A stretch of DNA of 64,000 nt, from positions 1,240,001-1,304,000 of the forward strand of contig NZ_BCWX01000002.1 of NCBI RefSeq assembly GCF_001894805.1, given 5' to 3'. The notes under the pieces were generated by a model that was given only the letters and a program-made list of their open reading frames with translations, was not told the origin of the DNA and did no database searches. Of the stretch, positions 7,931 to 16,313 are shown piece after piece (positions within the stretch are counted from its first letter, which is position 1; each line of letters starts with the position of its first letter). Origin of the DNA: Rhodococcus globerulus NBRC 14531. Its GTDB lineage: Bacteria > Actinomycetota > Actinomycetes > Mycobacteriales > Mycobacteriaceae. The position numbers were made by a program, and so were the translations under genes.

Positions 7931-8497
7931 ATGACCGTCACCAATCCGAAGTTCGAATTCCGCGGAATCAACCATCTCGCGCTTGTGTGCTCGGACATGC
8001 AGCGCACCGTCGACTTCTACTCGGGAACTCTGGGTATGCCGCTGGTCAAGACGCTCGATCTTCCCGGCAACCTCGGACAGCATTTCTTCTTCGATTGTGG
8101 AAACGGCGACACGCTGGCGTTCTTCTGGCTGGCGGATGCACCCGACGCAGTTCCCGGAATCTCCGCCCCCGCCGGACTGCCTGACCGGGACGAGCTCGTC
8201 AGCGCTGTCGGGTCGATGAATCACGTCGCGTTTGCCGTCCCACCGGAGAAGTTCGACGAGTACCGCAAGCGGCTCAAGGCCGACGGCGTGCCACTGAGCA
8301 TCACGCTCAACCACGACGACAGCCCGGAGGGTGCGTCGCGAGAGATCCATGAAGGCACCTTCGTCCGGTCATTCTATTTCCAGGACCCCGATGGTGTACT
8401 TCTCGAATTCGCTTGCTGGACCAAGGAATTCACCGAATCTGACGTCGCACACACGCCGAAGACTGCCGCAGACCGCAACGTTCCCAGCGCTTCCTGA
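7931..8497 (+). CDS. VOC-family protein (glyoxalase/extradiol dioxygenase fold)
   Basis: A vicinal-oxygen-chelate protein of 188 residues. Two beta-alpha-beta-beta-beta modules are visible: FRGINHLALVCSDMQRTVDF with YSGTLGMPLVKTLDL, and MNHVAFAVPPEKFDEYRKRL with SFYFQDPDGVLLEFACWTKE. Likely metal ligands are His in NHLAL, His in MNHVAF and Glu in LLEFACW. The reaction is unknown (dioxygenase, lyase and isomerase activities occur in this fold). First gene of a rightward run with the CMD-like and ABM proteins. Clear paralogue of the protein at 22580 (shared LALVC-DM-RTVDFY, GSMNHV, KFDEY, DPDG-LLEFA). Confidence 0.88.
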   Translation: MTVTNPKFEFRGINHLALVCSDMQRTVDFYSGTLGMPLVKTLDLPGNLGQHFFFDCGNGDTLAFFWLADAPDAVPGISAPAGLPDRDELVSAVGSMNHVAFAVPPEKFDEYRKRLKADGVPLSITLNHDDSPEGASREIHEGTFVRSFYFQDPDGVLLEFACWTKEFTESDVAHTPKTAADRNVPSAS

Positions 8498-8518
8498 TCA
8501 TCCCGAAAGGATCCACTC

Positions 8519-9157
8519 ATGCCCCGCCTTCGTGAAATCCCCCGCGCCGAGGTCACCGACGAGAAGATCCTCTTCTTCTACGACCGCCTGTTCGGCGCCG
8601 ACAAAGACCCCGCGGTCGATCACGGCACCATCCACGCCACCCCAGGCGACTGGTGGACCGTCTTCGCCCAATCCCCCGACGTCTTCCGCCACGCGGTACG
8701 AGGATTTGCCCTGTATCGCAACGCAGACCTCGACCCGCTCCTGCGCGAACTAGGTCAGGCCCGCGCCGGATACGCACGGGGCAGCCAGTTCGTCTTCTCT
8801 CAGCACTGCAAGCAGATGCGCTCACTCGGCATGACCGAAGAGAAAATCGCGGCCCTACCCCACTGGCAGATCAGCGACCTGTTCACCGACATCGAACGCG
8901 CCGTCCTCGCCTACACCGACGGACTCGTCTACGACGGCGGCCGCGTACCCGACGAGGTCTTTGCCGTCCTCAAGGCGCACCTGTCCGACAAACAAATCAT
9001 GGAACTGACGTACATCACCTGCATGTACGACATGCACGCCACCATCTGCCGGGCTCTGAAACTCGAATTCGACGACCGCCCCGAACTCATCGAAGAAGTC
9101 CGAATACCCGAGGGCGTCGTAGTCGCCGACCTCTCTGCCGACCTTGCCGGAGAATGA
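8519..9157 (+). CDS. Carboxymuconolactone-decarboxylase-like protein lacking CxxC
   Basis: All-helical CMD/AhpD-like protein of 212 residues. The core is LLRELGQARAGYARGSQFVF followed by SQHCKQMRSLGMTEEKIAAL, with a second helical block SDKQIMELTYITCMYDMHAT. The His of the usual CxxCxxxH motif is present (His96), but the two Cys positions are Ser89 and Val92, so thiol peroxidase or disulphide reductase activity is not expected. That leaves a lyase, decarboxylase or binding role (inference). It follows the VOC gene by 21 bases with an AAAGGATC ribosome site, in one operon. Confidence 0.85.
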   Translation: MPRLREIPRAEVTDEKILFFYDRLFGADKDPAVDHGTIHATPGDWWTVFAQSPDVFRHAVRGFALYRNADLDPLLRELGQARAGYARGSQFVFSQHCKQMRSLGMTEEKIAALPHWQISDLFTDIERAVLAYTDGLVYDGGRVPDEVFAVLKAHLSDKQIMELTYITCMYDMHATICRALKLEFDDRPELIEEVRIPEGVVVADLSADLAGE

Positions 9158-9201
9158 CCCGCTAGTCTTCATCAAGGACATCTACTAGGTAAGGACTGAA
9201 C

Positions 9202-9498
9202 ATGGAACTTGTTGCCATCCTGGAACTTTCATTCAAGCCGGATTCCCTCGACTCCGCACGTACGGTGATGACGCGAGTGCTCGAGGAAACGCGAGCATTC
9301 CCCGGTTGCATTTCCGTGAAGACAGTCGTCGACAGCAAGAATCCCACCACGTGGCGATTTATCGAAACCTGGGAATCGGCCGATCATGACGCCGAGTACC
9401 GCAAGTTCCGTGCCGGCGATGGAGCGATCACTGATCTCGGCCCGCTGCTCGCAGGTGCACCGTCATTGACGACGGGAACCGTCGACCCGCAGGTGTGA
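9202..9498 (+). CDS. ABM (antibiotic biosynthesis monooxygenase) domain protein
   Basis: A 98-residue ferredoxin-fold protein with the ABM pattern: VAILELSFKPDSLDSARTVM, FPGCISVKTVVDS, and WRFIETWESADHDAEYRKF. Relatives oxidise small aromatic rings without cofactor or act as dimeric cyclases; the substrate here is unknown. It lies 44 bases after the CMD-like gene, has an AAGGA ribosome site, and is followed by a very strong hairpin, so it is the last gene of the VOC operon. Confidence 0.85.
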   Translation: MELVAILELSFKPDSLDSARTVMTRVLEETRAFPGCISVKTVVDSKNPTTWRFIETWESADHDAEYRKFRAGDGAITDLGPLLAGAPSLTTGTVDPQV

Positions 9499-9525
9499 TC
9501 GAAACTCGGGCTCAGATTGCCGGAG

Positions 9526-9569
9526 GACGAGGGTCTCCGGTCGTGAAATCACGACCGGAGACCCTCGTC
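9526..9569 (+). terminator. Terminator after the VOC/CMD/ABM operon
   Basis: Perfect 20-bp stem (9526-9545 with 9550-9569) and a 4-base loop AAAT, 28 bases after the ABM stop. There is no clear T run, but stem strength and position fit an actinobacterial L-shaped terminator. Confidence 0.75.
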
Positions 9570-9651
9570 GTCGTGCGGCGACCCGTTAGCAATCATGACG
9601 GTCCCCCTGATTTGATGTAGCTGAAGCCGGTACGACCAGGGAGCGCATCAC

Positions 9652-10284
9652 GTGCAGTTGAGCAAGGGACAGAATGCGCCACTCGATCAGGCCGACATCA
9701 CTGTGCACTGCTCATGGCGCCAAAGCCCGACGATCGACGCCGACTTGTCAGCACTCCTGCTCACCTCCGACGGGAAGGTGCGTGGTGACTTCGATTTCGT
9801 GTTCTACAACCAGGCCGAGTCGCGAGACGATTCCACCCACCACGTCGGCAAACGAAGTGGGGGAACTTCCGTCGAGGATTGCATCACCGTGGACCTGCAC
9901 CGCCTCGATCCGGAGATCGAGCGCATCGCGATCGTCCTCAGTCTCGATGCGGCGGCGCCGGCAACCCTCGCCGACATCGGACAGGCCGACATCGCCGTCT
10001 ACGACGCAGTCGGCAGCGCACTGGCCGCGTTCACCATCGACGACTGGAGAAGCGAAACCGCCGCTGTCACCGTCGAAATCTATCGCCGTGACCACCGCTG
10101 GAAGGTCCGTGCGGTCGGTCAGGGCTATCACGACGGGCTCGCCGGTTTGGCTCGCGATTTCGGTGTCACCGTCGATGACAACATCGACGCCCAAACCTCG
10201 CAGCCCGCCGCCGCACCGGTAGTCAACGGCCCGCCGCCCATCGACTGGTCCAACCCACCGGTCCCTGCCGGATACGAACTGTAG
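9652..10284 (+). CDS. TerD-family protein
   Basis: Calcium-binding beta-sandwich protein of the tellurite-resistance/stress family, 210 residues. Pattern: LSKGQNAPL at the start, IDADLSALLLTSDGKVRGDF, DFVFYNQ, ERIAIVLSLDA and WKVRAVGQGYHDGLAGLARDFGV at the end of the domain, then a Pro-rich tail. The acidic DADLSALLL and DDSTHH positions are the expected calcium-ligand region. Start is GTG at 9652. It lies 9 bases before the DUF4236 gene; TerD proteins often sit with membrane-stress genes. Confidence 0.88.
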   Translation: MQLSKGQNAPLDQADITVHCSWRQSPTIDADLSALLLTSDGKVRGDFDFVFYNQAESRDDSTHHVGKRSGGTSVEDCITVDLHRLDPEIERIAIVLSLDAAAPATLADIGQADIAVYDAVGSALAAFTIDDWRSETAAVTVEIYRRDHRWKVRAVGQGYHDGLAGLARDFGVTVDDNIDAQTSQPAAAPVVNGPPPIDWSNPPVPAGYEL

Positions 10285-10293
10285 GAGCCGATC

Positions 10294-11358
10294 ATGGGTT
10301 TCAGATTCCGCAAAAGCATCCAGATCGTCCCCGGTGTCCGCGTCAATGTCAGTCGCAGCGGCATCGGCTACTCCGCAGGCGTCAAGGGCGCCCGAATCAC
10401 CAAGCACGCCAACGGCCGCGTCAGCCGCACCCTGTCGGTGCCAGGTACTGGGCTCTCGCATCAATCGACGGTCGGCGGCAACAGATCTCGATCGACAAGT
10501 ACGTCGACCGCACCCCGCCGCCGAACCCCTACTGTCGCGGCAGCTCCGGTTCCCCAGCTCCCACCCGTACCGCCCCTACCACCGATGCCGCCTCCGCATG
10601 CACCGGCCTGGGAGCGCGAACTGTTCCAGATCCTGCACTCTCGGACACCAGCCGACTACGTCGGCGTTGCCCAACGCCACAAGCACGTAGCCCCGAACAT
10701 ACGGATCCTCGCCGCAGCATTGGAAGGGTTGCTGCACTTCGAATTCGCCGACACCAACCCTGCCGCCGCCCAACGAGCGCGTTCGCTACTCGGGTGGGTC
10801 GTCGCCCAACATGTCGACCTGTCCGCGGATCCGTTCGCGCAGCGATACCTCGCCGAACGCAGGTGGCCGGTACAGATCGTCCACGGCGTCACAGCTGCCC
10901 TGCGCATCAGTGACGACGTACTTATCCTCGCCGCCGCCGAACTGCACCAAAGTGCTGGCGACCTCCCCGCTGCGATCTGGACCGTCGAATACGCGACCCC
11001 CACAGCCCACGCAGCACTTTCGTTGGCGGACCTCTACAGTTCCGCCGACCGGCACCAGGACGTCGTCGATCTGACCAACGGCGTCACCAACGAAGACGAC
11101 GCCACCGCACTGCTGTTCGCGCTGCGCGGGCGAGCATTCGCACAACTCGGATACAACGAGGCCGCACGCGAAAGCTTCAAGGAAGCACTGCGGGTGCGCT
11201 CCCGCGCTTCCGAAGTACGGCACCGTGCGCTGCTCGAACGAGCGCAAGTCGATCTCTCCCAGAATCGGAAAGCCGCCGCGCGCAAGAGCATCGAGAGAGT
11301 TCTCGCCGAAGATCCCACCTACCCGGGCCTGCAGGAAGCGCTCGCAGCGCTGCCCTAG
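10294..11358 (+). CDS. DUF4236 protein with TPR-like C-terminus
   Basis: A 354-residue protein. Residues 1-58 match DUF4236 (MGFRFRKSIQIVPGVRVNVS, RSGIGYSAGVKGARI, SVPGTGLS). A low-complexity Ser/Thr/Pro linker (about 60-105, with PPVPPLPPMPPPHAPAW) follows, then an alpha-helical region with TPR-like spacing (ALSLADLYSSADRHQDVVDL, LFALRGRAFAQLGYNEAARE, SFKEALRVRS). Function unknown; probably scaffolding. Operon with terD at 9-base spacing, ending at a hairpin. Confidence 0.85.
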   Translation: MGFRFRKSIQIVPGVRVNVSRSGIGYSAGVKGARITKHANGRVSRTLSVPGTGLSHQSTVGGNRSRSTSTSTAPRRRTPTVAAAPVPQLPPVPPLPPMPPPHAPAWERELFQILHSRTPADYVGVAQRHKHVAPNIRILAAALEGLLHFEFADTNPAAAQRARSLLGWVVAQHVDLSADPFAQRYLAERRWPVQIVHGVTAALRISDDVLILAAAELHQSAGDLPAAIWTVEYATPTAHAALSLADLYSSADRHQDVVDLTNGVTNEDDATALLFALRGRAFAQLGYNEAARESFKEALRVRSRASEVRHRALLERAQVDLSQNRKAAARKSIERVLAEDPTYPGLQEALAALP

Positions 11359-11375
11359 CCGGATGGACTGATACA

Positions 11376-11411
11376 GGGTGGGCCTCGAGCGATTACGCTC
11401 GAGGCCCACCC
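11376..11411. terminator. Bidirectional terminator
   Basis: Perfect 16-bp stem (11376-11391 with 11396-11411), loop ATTA, midway between the stop of the DUF4236 gene and the stop of the leftward CoA-transferase. Confidence 0.8.
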
Positions 11412-11442
11412 ACACGTCTACGACATAGACGAGAACTTCATG

Positions 11443-12657
11443 TCAGCTGCGCGCCTGAACAGCGGTACCAGCCGACTGCAAGTCGGCCCATTCGCCGTCA
11501 TCGATACCGGCCAGTGCGGCGAGAACTTCGCGGGTATGTTCGCCCAAACCCGGCCCGGGCTCGGGAGTTGCAGTCTGTGACCGGGAAAACTTGGGTACAA
11601 CGCCTGCGGCGGGAACTGCAACACCGAACTGGTTGACGAGGCGGACTACCATCTCTCGCGCGGCATAGTGCGGATCGGAGAGCATGTCCGGGGCCGTGTA
11701 GATCCGGCCGGCCGGAACTCCGCTGTCTTCCATGGTCTTCAACAACACATCGCCGCTCATCGTCGATGTCCAAGCACCGATGATTTCGTCGATCTCGGCC
11801 ATGTTCTCGCCTCGCGGCCCGTGTTCCGCGAACTTCGGATCATCGGCCAACTCGGCGCGGTCCATTGCAGTGCAAAGCCTGCGGAAAACGGTGTCGGCAT
11901 TGGCGGCGATGATCACCTCGGCTCCGTCCGACGTGGGATACACATTCGACGGTGCAACGCGCGGCAGAACCGATCCGGTGCGTCCACGGGTGATGCCACC
12001 GATTTCATGGTCAGCCATTGTCGATTCCATCAGGGCAGCCACTGCCTCGTAGATCGCTACGTCCACTTCCTGACCTCGGCCACTGACCGAGCGCTCGTGG
12101 ACTGCGGCAAGGGTCCCGATCACCGCGAACAGTGCCGCCAACGAGTCGCCGAGGCTAATGCCCACACGGGTCGGGGGTAGTCCGGGATTGCCCGTCGTAT
12201 GGCGGATTCCGCCCATCGCTTCACCGACGCTGCCGAAACCGGCGTCCGTCGAGCGTGGCCCGTTCTGACCGAACCCCGAGACGTGAACAAGGATGATGCG
12301 TGAGTTGATTTCCGCGAGTGACTGGTAGTCCATCCCCCACTTCGCAAGCGTGCCCGGCCTGAAGTTCTCGAGGACGATGTCGGCCTCGGCGACCAGTTTG
12401 CGCACCAACTCGCGACCGTCGGGCTGACGGAGGTCGATTGCAACCGACTTCTTGTTCCGCGCAATCGAAGGCCACCACAGGCTTTCGCCTTCCATCGTGA
12501 CACCCCACCGCCGCATCGAGTCGCCGGACCCGGGCGCTTCGATCTTGAGTACCTCAGCCCCGTAGTCCCCCATGAGTTGCCCGGCAAAGGGACCGGCGAT
12601 GAAGTTTCCCAGTTCGAGCACGCGCAGGCCGCTGAGCGGCCCGGAAGTTGTAGTCAT
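11443..12657 (-). CDS. CaiB/BaiF (class III) CoA-transferase
   Basis: Transfers CoA between acyl-CoA and a free carboxylate through an aspartyl-CoA intermediate. The 404-residue product carries GLRVLELGNFIAGPFAGQLM, ADIVLENFRPGTLAKWG and a GISLGDSLAALFAV block holding the catalytic Asp; C-terminal DVLLKTMEDSGVPAGRIYT is typical. Substrate pair unknown. ATG at 12657 has no ribosome site but lies seven bases after a TACAAT -10 hexamer, suggesting a leaderless mRNA; the alternative ATG at 12672 would lie inside that promoter. Divergent from the GntR regulator; the GntR-type operator overlaps the -10. Likely works with the HMG-CoA-lyase-like enzyme and ligase nearby. Confidence 0.93.
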   Translation of the reverse strand: MTTTSGPLSGLRVLELGNFIAGPFAGQLMGDYGAEVLKIEAPGSGDSMRRWGVTMEGESLWWPSIARNKKSVAIDLRQPDGRELVRKLVAEADIVLENFRPGTLAKWGMDYQSLAEINSRIILVHVSGFGQNGPRSTDAGFGSVGEAMGGIRHTTGNPGLPPTRVGISLGDSLAALFAVIGTLAAVHERSVSGRGQEVDVAIYEAVAALMESTMADHEIGGITRGRTGSVLPRVAPSNVYPTSDGAEVIIAANADTVFRRLCTAMDRAELADDPKFAEHGPRGENMAEIDEIIGAWTSTMSGDVLLKTMEDSGVPAGRIYTAPDMLSDPHYAAREMVVRLVNQFGVAVPAAGVVPKFSRSQTATPEPGPGLGEHTREVLAALAGIDDGEWADLQSAGTAVQARS

Positions 12658-12661
12658 GGCA

Positions 12662-12727
12662 AAATTGTACACAATCTACGACATTCAATCGATAATCTGC
12701 CCGGAACTCGCCATTCCTGCATACAAA
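12662..12727. promoter_or_regulatory. Paired operator block between CoA-transferase and GntR genes
   Basis: AAATTGTACACAATC (12662-12676) contains the palindrome ATTGTACACAAT and the TACAAT -10 of the CoA-transferase on the minus strand. A second element, CTGCATACAAA, lies at 12717-12727. Both elements recur with the same 55-base offset at 34917-34982. The TTGT-N2-ACAA core fits the usual GntR/FCD operator form; that the adjacent GntR binds it is inference. Confidence 0.65.
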
Positions 12728-12790
12728 AATCGTATTGTCGACGGGATAGGCTTTGCTGTGCATCAACCCCACATACAACGAAGAGGCACC

Positions 12791-13564
12791 GTGGCAACCA
12801 CACCGCAGGCACCGGGTCAGGCCGCCTACTCTCAAATCCGCCAGGCAATCGTCGAAGGACGCTACAAGCCCGGCCAGCGCCTGATCGAACAGCGGATCGC
12901 CGAGCAGTTCTCGCTGTCCCGCACACCTGTCCGCGAGGCACTTCGCAGACTCGAAGCCGAAGGGCTTGTGCTCAGCGAGCCAAACCGGGGAGCCATCGTG
13001 CGAACCCTGTCGATGGAAGATGTGTCTGACTTGTACGGACTTCGCGCCCGCCTCGAGGCATACGCCGCTGAATTGGCGGCCGAGCGCATCGACCCTGCCA
13101 CTCAGAAGATTCTCGACGCGGGCATCGAGGATTTTGCACTCGCACTGACACTCACTTCGGTCGACGCCGTTGAACGGGTTCGGGCGGTGGATACGGCAAA
13201 CAGCCAAATCCACCGGGCCATCATGGCCGCGGCAAAGCATGAGCGGCTAAGCCGCCTGCTTGAACGAACCACTGACGTTCCGTTGGTTTTTCAGGCGTTC
13301 CGCCAATACGATCGCGCCCAGACCGAGCGGTCACATTTGTTCCATCAGCTCATACGCGACGCGATTGTCGCCGGCGATGGCCCCCGGGCGTCCGCCTTGA
13401 TGCACGAACACGTCCTCCAGGGGCGCGACGTACTTCTCGCCCACCTCGCAGCAACCAGTAGTGACGAGGTGGACGAGCTGTTCGGCGTCTCAGCCTGGGA
13501 AACCGCCGGCCCGGGCGAGCTGGCCGGGAACCTGAGCGCCGAGTACCCCGCCGAGCCAGTCTGA
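12791..13564 (+). CDS. GntR-family regulator (FCD subfamily)
   Basis: A 257-residue repressor. N-terminal winged helix: AYSQIRQAIVEGRYKPGQRL, IAEQFSLSRTPVREALRRLE, AEGLVLSEPNRGAIV. The C-terminal all-helical FCD domain (LYGLRARLEAYAAELAA; IHRAIMAAAKHERL; HEHVLQGRDVLLAHL) usually binds a carboxylate ligand with a metal. GTG at 12791 with AAGAGG upstream is preferred; GTG at 12758 is possible. Its 3' end overlaps the convergent HMG-CoA-lyase-like gene by 75 bases. Related operator sites precede the CoA-transferase, lyase and ligase genes, so it probably controls that island. Confidence 0.92.
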   Translation: MATTPQAPGQAAYSQIRQAIVEGRYKPGQRLIEQRIAEQFSLSRTPVREALRRLEAEGLVLSEPNRGAIVRTLSMEDVSDLYGLRARLEAYAAELAAERIDPATQKILDAGIEDFALALTLTSVDAVERVRAVDTANSQIHRAIMAAAKHERLSRLLERTTDVPLVFQAFRQYDRAQTERSHLFHQLIRDAIVAGDGPRASALMHEHVLQGRDVLLAHLAATSSDEVDELFGVSAWETAGPGELAGNLSAEYPAEPV

Positions 13565-14374
13565 CGCCTCGATCAACTCGGGCAGCAGAGCGCCCGTGGC
13601 AATACCACTGCGATCGAGGAGATAAACCAGATCCTCGGTCGCAATGTTGCCGGTGGCGTCCGGCGCGAAGGGGCATCCGCCAATCCCGCCGATCGAGGAA
13701 TCCAGCACCGTCACCCCCGAGTCGATAGCTGCGACAGCGTTGGCATATCCGGTGTTGCGAGTGTTGTGAAAATGGGCGCGCAACCGAATTCCGCGCGCGA
13801 TCGCCGCGGTCTCTGCAAACAGTCGGGCGACTTGGGCGGGTACACCCACCCCGATCGTGTCGGCCAACGCGATCTCGTCCACTCCCAAGTCAGCCATCTG
13901 CTCGACCAGGGCAAGAACTGCAGATTCGGAAACTTCACCCTCGAACGGACAACCGAATGCGGTTGCGATGGTGACCGATACCCCAACACCGGCGATGCGG
14001 GCATCGTCGACAAGATCGCGCACAATATGCACCGAGTCCGCGACCGACATTCGTTGATTGCGCTCACTGAAAGTCTCCGACGCCACCACGACGCAGTTCA
14101 CCTCGTTCACGCCCGCAGCCACGGCACGATCAAAGCCACGGCGATTGAGTACAAGGCCGCTGTACGAGACATCGGCACGACGCGGCACTCCTGCCATGAC
14201 AGCCTCCGCGTCGGCCATCTGCGGTATAGCAGCCGGATGCACAAAGCTGGTGGCCTCGATGCGCCGCAGACCGGAAGCGATGGCGCGCTCGATCAGCGCA
14301 ATCTTGTCCGCAGTCGAAACGTGCACGGCCTCGTTCTGCAGCCCGTCGCGCGGGCTCACCTCCACGATCTCCAC
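13490..14374 (-). CDS. Hydroxymethylglutaryl-CoA lyase-like enzyme
   Basis: TIM-barrel aldol-cleavage enzyme of the HMG-CoA lyase family (294 residues, normal length). Key blocks: EVSPRDGLQNE at the start (metal-binding Asp), ATSFVHPAAIPQMAD, ALADTIGVGVPAQV, RAHFHNTRNTGYANAVAAID (metal His pair) and the catalytic-Cys loop GGIGGCPFAPDATGN. All are intact, so a metal-dependent lyase acting on a 3-hydroxy-3-methyl-acyl-CoA is expected; paired with a class III CoA-transferase the substrate may differ from HMG-CoA. GTG at 14374 (AAAGGG upstream) gives the family start; the frame extends to 14452 without support. Convergent with gntR; preceded by a TTGTATACAA site. Confidence 0.92.
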   Translation of the reverse strand: MEIVEVSPRDGLQNEAVHVSTADKIALIERAIASGLRRIEATSFVHPAAIPQMADAEAVMAGVPRRADVSYSGLVLNRRGFDRAVAAGVNEVNCVVVASETFSERNQRMSVADSVHIVRDLVDDARIAGVGVSVTIATAFGCPFEGEVSESAVLALVEQMADLGVDEIALADTIGVGVPAQVARLFAETAAIARGIRLRAHFHNTRNTGYANAVAAIDSGVTVLDSSIGGIGGCPFAPDATGNIATEDLVYLLDRSGIATGALLPELIEASDWLGGVLGAQVPGQLARAGGFPG

Positions 14375-14430
14375 GGCAAATCCCTTTCGTCTGAACACTG
14401 CTCGGCAAAAATCTGCACCGACCCCGATTA

Positions 14431-14440
14431 TTGTATACAA
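14431..14440. promoter_or_regulatory. GntR-type palindrome before the HMG-CoA-lyase-like gene
   Basis: TTGTATACAA is a perfect 10-base palindrome 57 bases upstream of the lyase start, of the same TTGT-N2-ACAA form as the site at 12662. Confidence 0.5.
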
Positions 14441-14671
14441 ACAAGTGTCCACGACCGCGAGGTAACGGATCGGGACCTGACCGGAACGTCATCCACAAGC
14501 AATCCGTCGTGGCTGACAGTCGCGGCAATGCACTTGCGCGGCTATGTCTTTTCAAGTGTCGGACCTCGGGAATCATCGCTCAAGTCGCCCCTCGCTCAAC
14601 TTGTCGACTATCGGACAGCTTGATTCGACCGCATGGTGCACATACTTGTGATCTGTGGCACTCTTGAGTTA

Positions 14672-14686
14672 GATTGTGTGCAATTC
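14672..14686. promoter_or_regulatory. GntR-type site before the acyl-CoA ligase
   Basis: GATTGTGTGCAATTC matches the reverse complement of the 12662 site at 13 of 15 positions and lies 36 bases before the ligase ATG, where it would overlap the promoter. Confidence 0.5.
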
Positions 14687-14721
14687 CTGGCCGCTTGGCC
14701 TCGTTTCGACTGGAGCCCCAC

Positions 14722-16257
14722 ATGCTGTACAGCGATCTTCTACGGCGGAACGCCGCTCGCTTTCCCCACAAGACTGCACTCGCGATGGATGACGGATCCG
14801 ATAGCCGGACCTATGGCGAGCTCCACCAGCGCGCCCTGCGCCTGGCGAACGGTTTGAGCGGCCTCGCAGCCCCTGGCGATCGAGTTGCGCTGCTGTCCGA
14901 AAACAATCTCGAGTACATCGAGGCCTACTACGGCGTCCCGACTGCAGGCATGGTCCTGACTCTGCTCAACTACCGCCTGCACCCAAAAGAGTGGGTCTGG
15001 ATCCTCAACGACTCCGGGGCCCGTGTGCTGATGGTGGAGTCGAAGTATCTCGAGGTAATTGCCGACTATCGATCCGAGCTCACGAGCGTCGAGCACATTA
15101 TCGTGATCGGCGCCCCCGCCACAGGCTTCACGGCCTACGAGAACGTCCTCCGGTCCGCGTCGACCATTGCCCCGCAATTGCAGATCAGCGAAGACGACGA
15201 TGCGTGGATCCTGTACACAAGTGGAACAACGGGTAAGCCCAAGGGGGCCCGGCTGAGCCATCGCAACCTCAACACCGCGTTGATCCAGTCGGCGATCGAA
15301 TACGACCCGAAGCCCGAAACCTGCTTCCTCAACGCCATGCCCCTGTGCCACATCGCGGGCTACCTGACCCCGCTGCACCAGTTCCGTGGCGGCTCGGTGG
15401 TGATGATGTCGGGCTGGGACCCGGAGCGATGGATGCAGTTGGTGCAGGACAACCGCGTCACCAGTGGCGGATTCGCTCCGACCATGATGCAAATGCTGCT
15501 CACACACCCGAAGATCAACGACTACGACCTGAGCAGCCTGGAGTGGATGGGTTACGGGGCGTCGAAGATCCCGGCAGATGTGTTGCGCCAGACCATCGAC
15601 CGGTTCGGGCCCGTCGTCTACGCGGGCATGGGCATGACAGAACTCGGCGGCAATATGCTCACGCTCGACAAGGCTGCACACATCAGGGCAGCTCATGGGG
15701 AAGAGCACCTGCTCGATGCCGTCGGCAAGCCGATGTCCCTCGTCGATGTCCGTGTCGTCGATCCACTCGGAAACGACTGCCCCACAGGCACGATCGGTGA
15801 GATCGTCGTCAAGGGCGACCAGGTAACCAGGGGCTACTTCGGTAATCCCGAGGCGAACGCGCAGACATTCGAGGGCGGCTGGTTCCACACCGGCGACCTC
15901 GCCCGTCAGGACGACGAGGGGTTCCTCTACATCGTCGATCGAGCCAAGGACATGATCATCTCCGGCGGTGAGAACGTGTACTCGAGCGAGGTCGAGAACG
16001 CGATCTACACCAACCCCGATGTGCTCGGGGCCGCGGTCATCGGAACTCCCGACGACAAGTGGGGCGAAGTTGTCACTGCCGTCGTTGTCCGCAAGCCCGG
16101 CACCACGCTGACCGAAGACGACGTAGTCAGCAGCTGCCGCTCGCAACTCGCTGCATTCAAGCAGCCCCGCAAGGTCATCTTCATCGACGAAATGCCGCAA
16201 ACCGTCAGCGGCAAGATCCGCAAGAACGTCCTGCGCGATCAGTTCGCATCCAACTGA
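14722..16257 (+). CDS. AMP-dependent acyl-CoA synthetase/ligase
   Basis: Activates a carboxylic acid to its CoA thioester via an acyl-adenylate. The 511-residue protein has the P-loop ILYTSGTTGKPKGARLSHRN, the A5 motif AGMGMTELGG, the hinge and A8 block IVDRAKDMIISGGENVYSSE and the A10 lysine motif QTVSGKIRKNVLRD. This is the medium/long-chain or aromatic FadD-like type. ATG at 14722 with GGAG upstream is preferred over an earlier in-frame ATG at 14674 that would lie on the operator. Operon with the SMP-30 gene 56 bases downstream. Substrate not readable. Confidence 0.93.
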   Translation: MLYSDLLRRNAARFPHKTALAMDDGSDSRTYGELHQRALRLANGLSGLAAPGDRVALLSENNLEYIEAYYGVPTAGMVLTLLNYRLHPKEWVWILNDSGARVLMVESKYLEVIADYRSELTSVEHIIVIGAPATGFTAYENVLRSASTIAPQLQISEDDDAWILYTSGTTGKPKGARLSHRNLNTALIQSAIEYDPKPETCFLNAMPLCHIAGYLTPLHQFRGGSVVMMSGWDPERWMQLVQDNRVTSGGFAPTMMQMLLTHPKINDYDLSSLEWMGYGASKIPADVLRQTIDRFGPVVYAGMGMTELGGNMLTLDKAAHIRAAHGEEHLLDAVGKPMSLVDVRVVDPLGNDCPTGTIGEIVVKGDQVTRGYFGNPEANAQTFEGGWFHTGDLARQDDEGFLYIVDRAKDMIISGGENVYSSEVENAIYTNPDVLGAAVIGTPDDKWGEVVTAVVVRKPGTTLTEDDVVSSCRSQLAAFKQPRKVIFIDEMPQTVSGKIRKNVLRDQFASN

Positions 16258-16313
16258 CGCCAACACGCCAGCAGTACAACAACTCCCGCAATACACGAAC
16301 CGAGGAGCACCCG

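Noticed and set aside
14740-16296. 518-codon minus-strand frame opposite the acyl-CoA ligase
   Set aside because: Shadow of the ligase; no recognisable domain and wrong codon-position bias.
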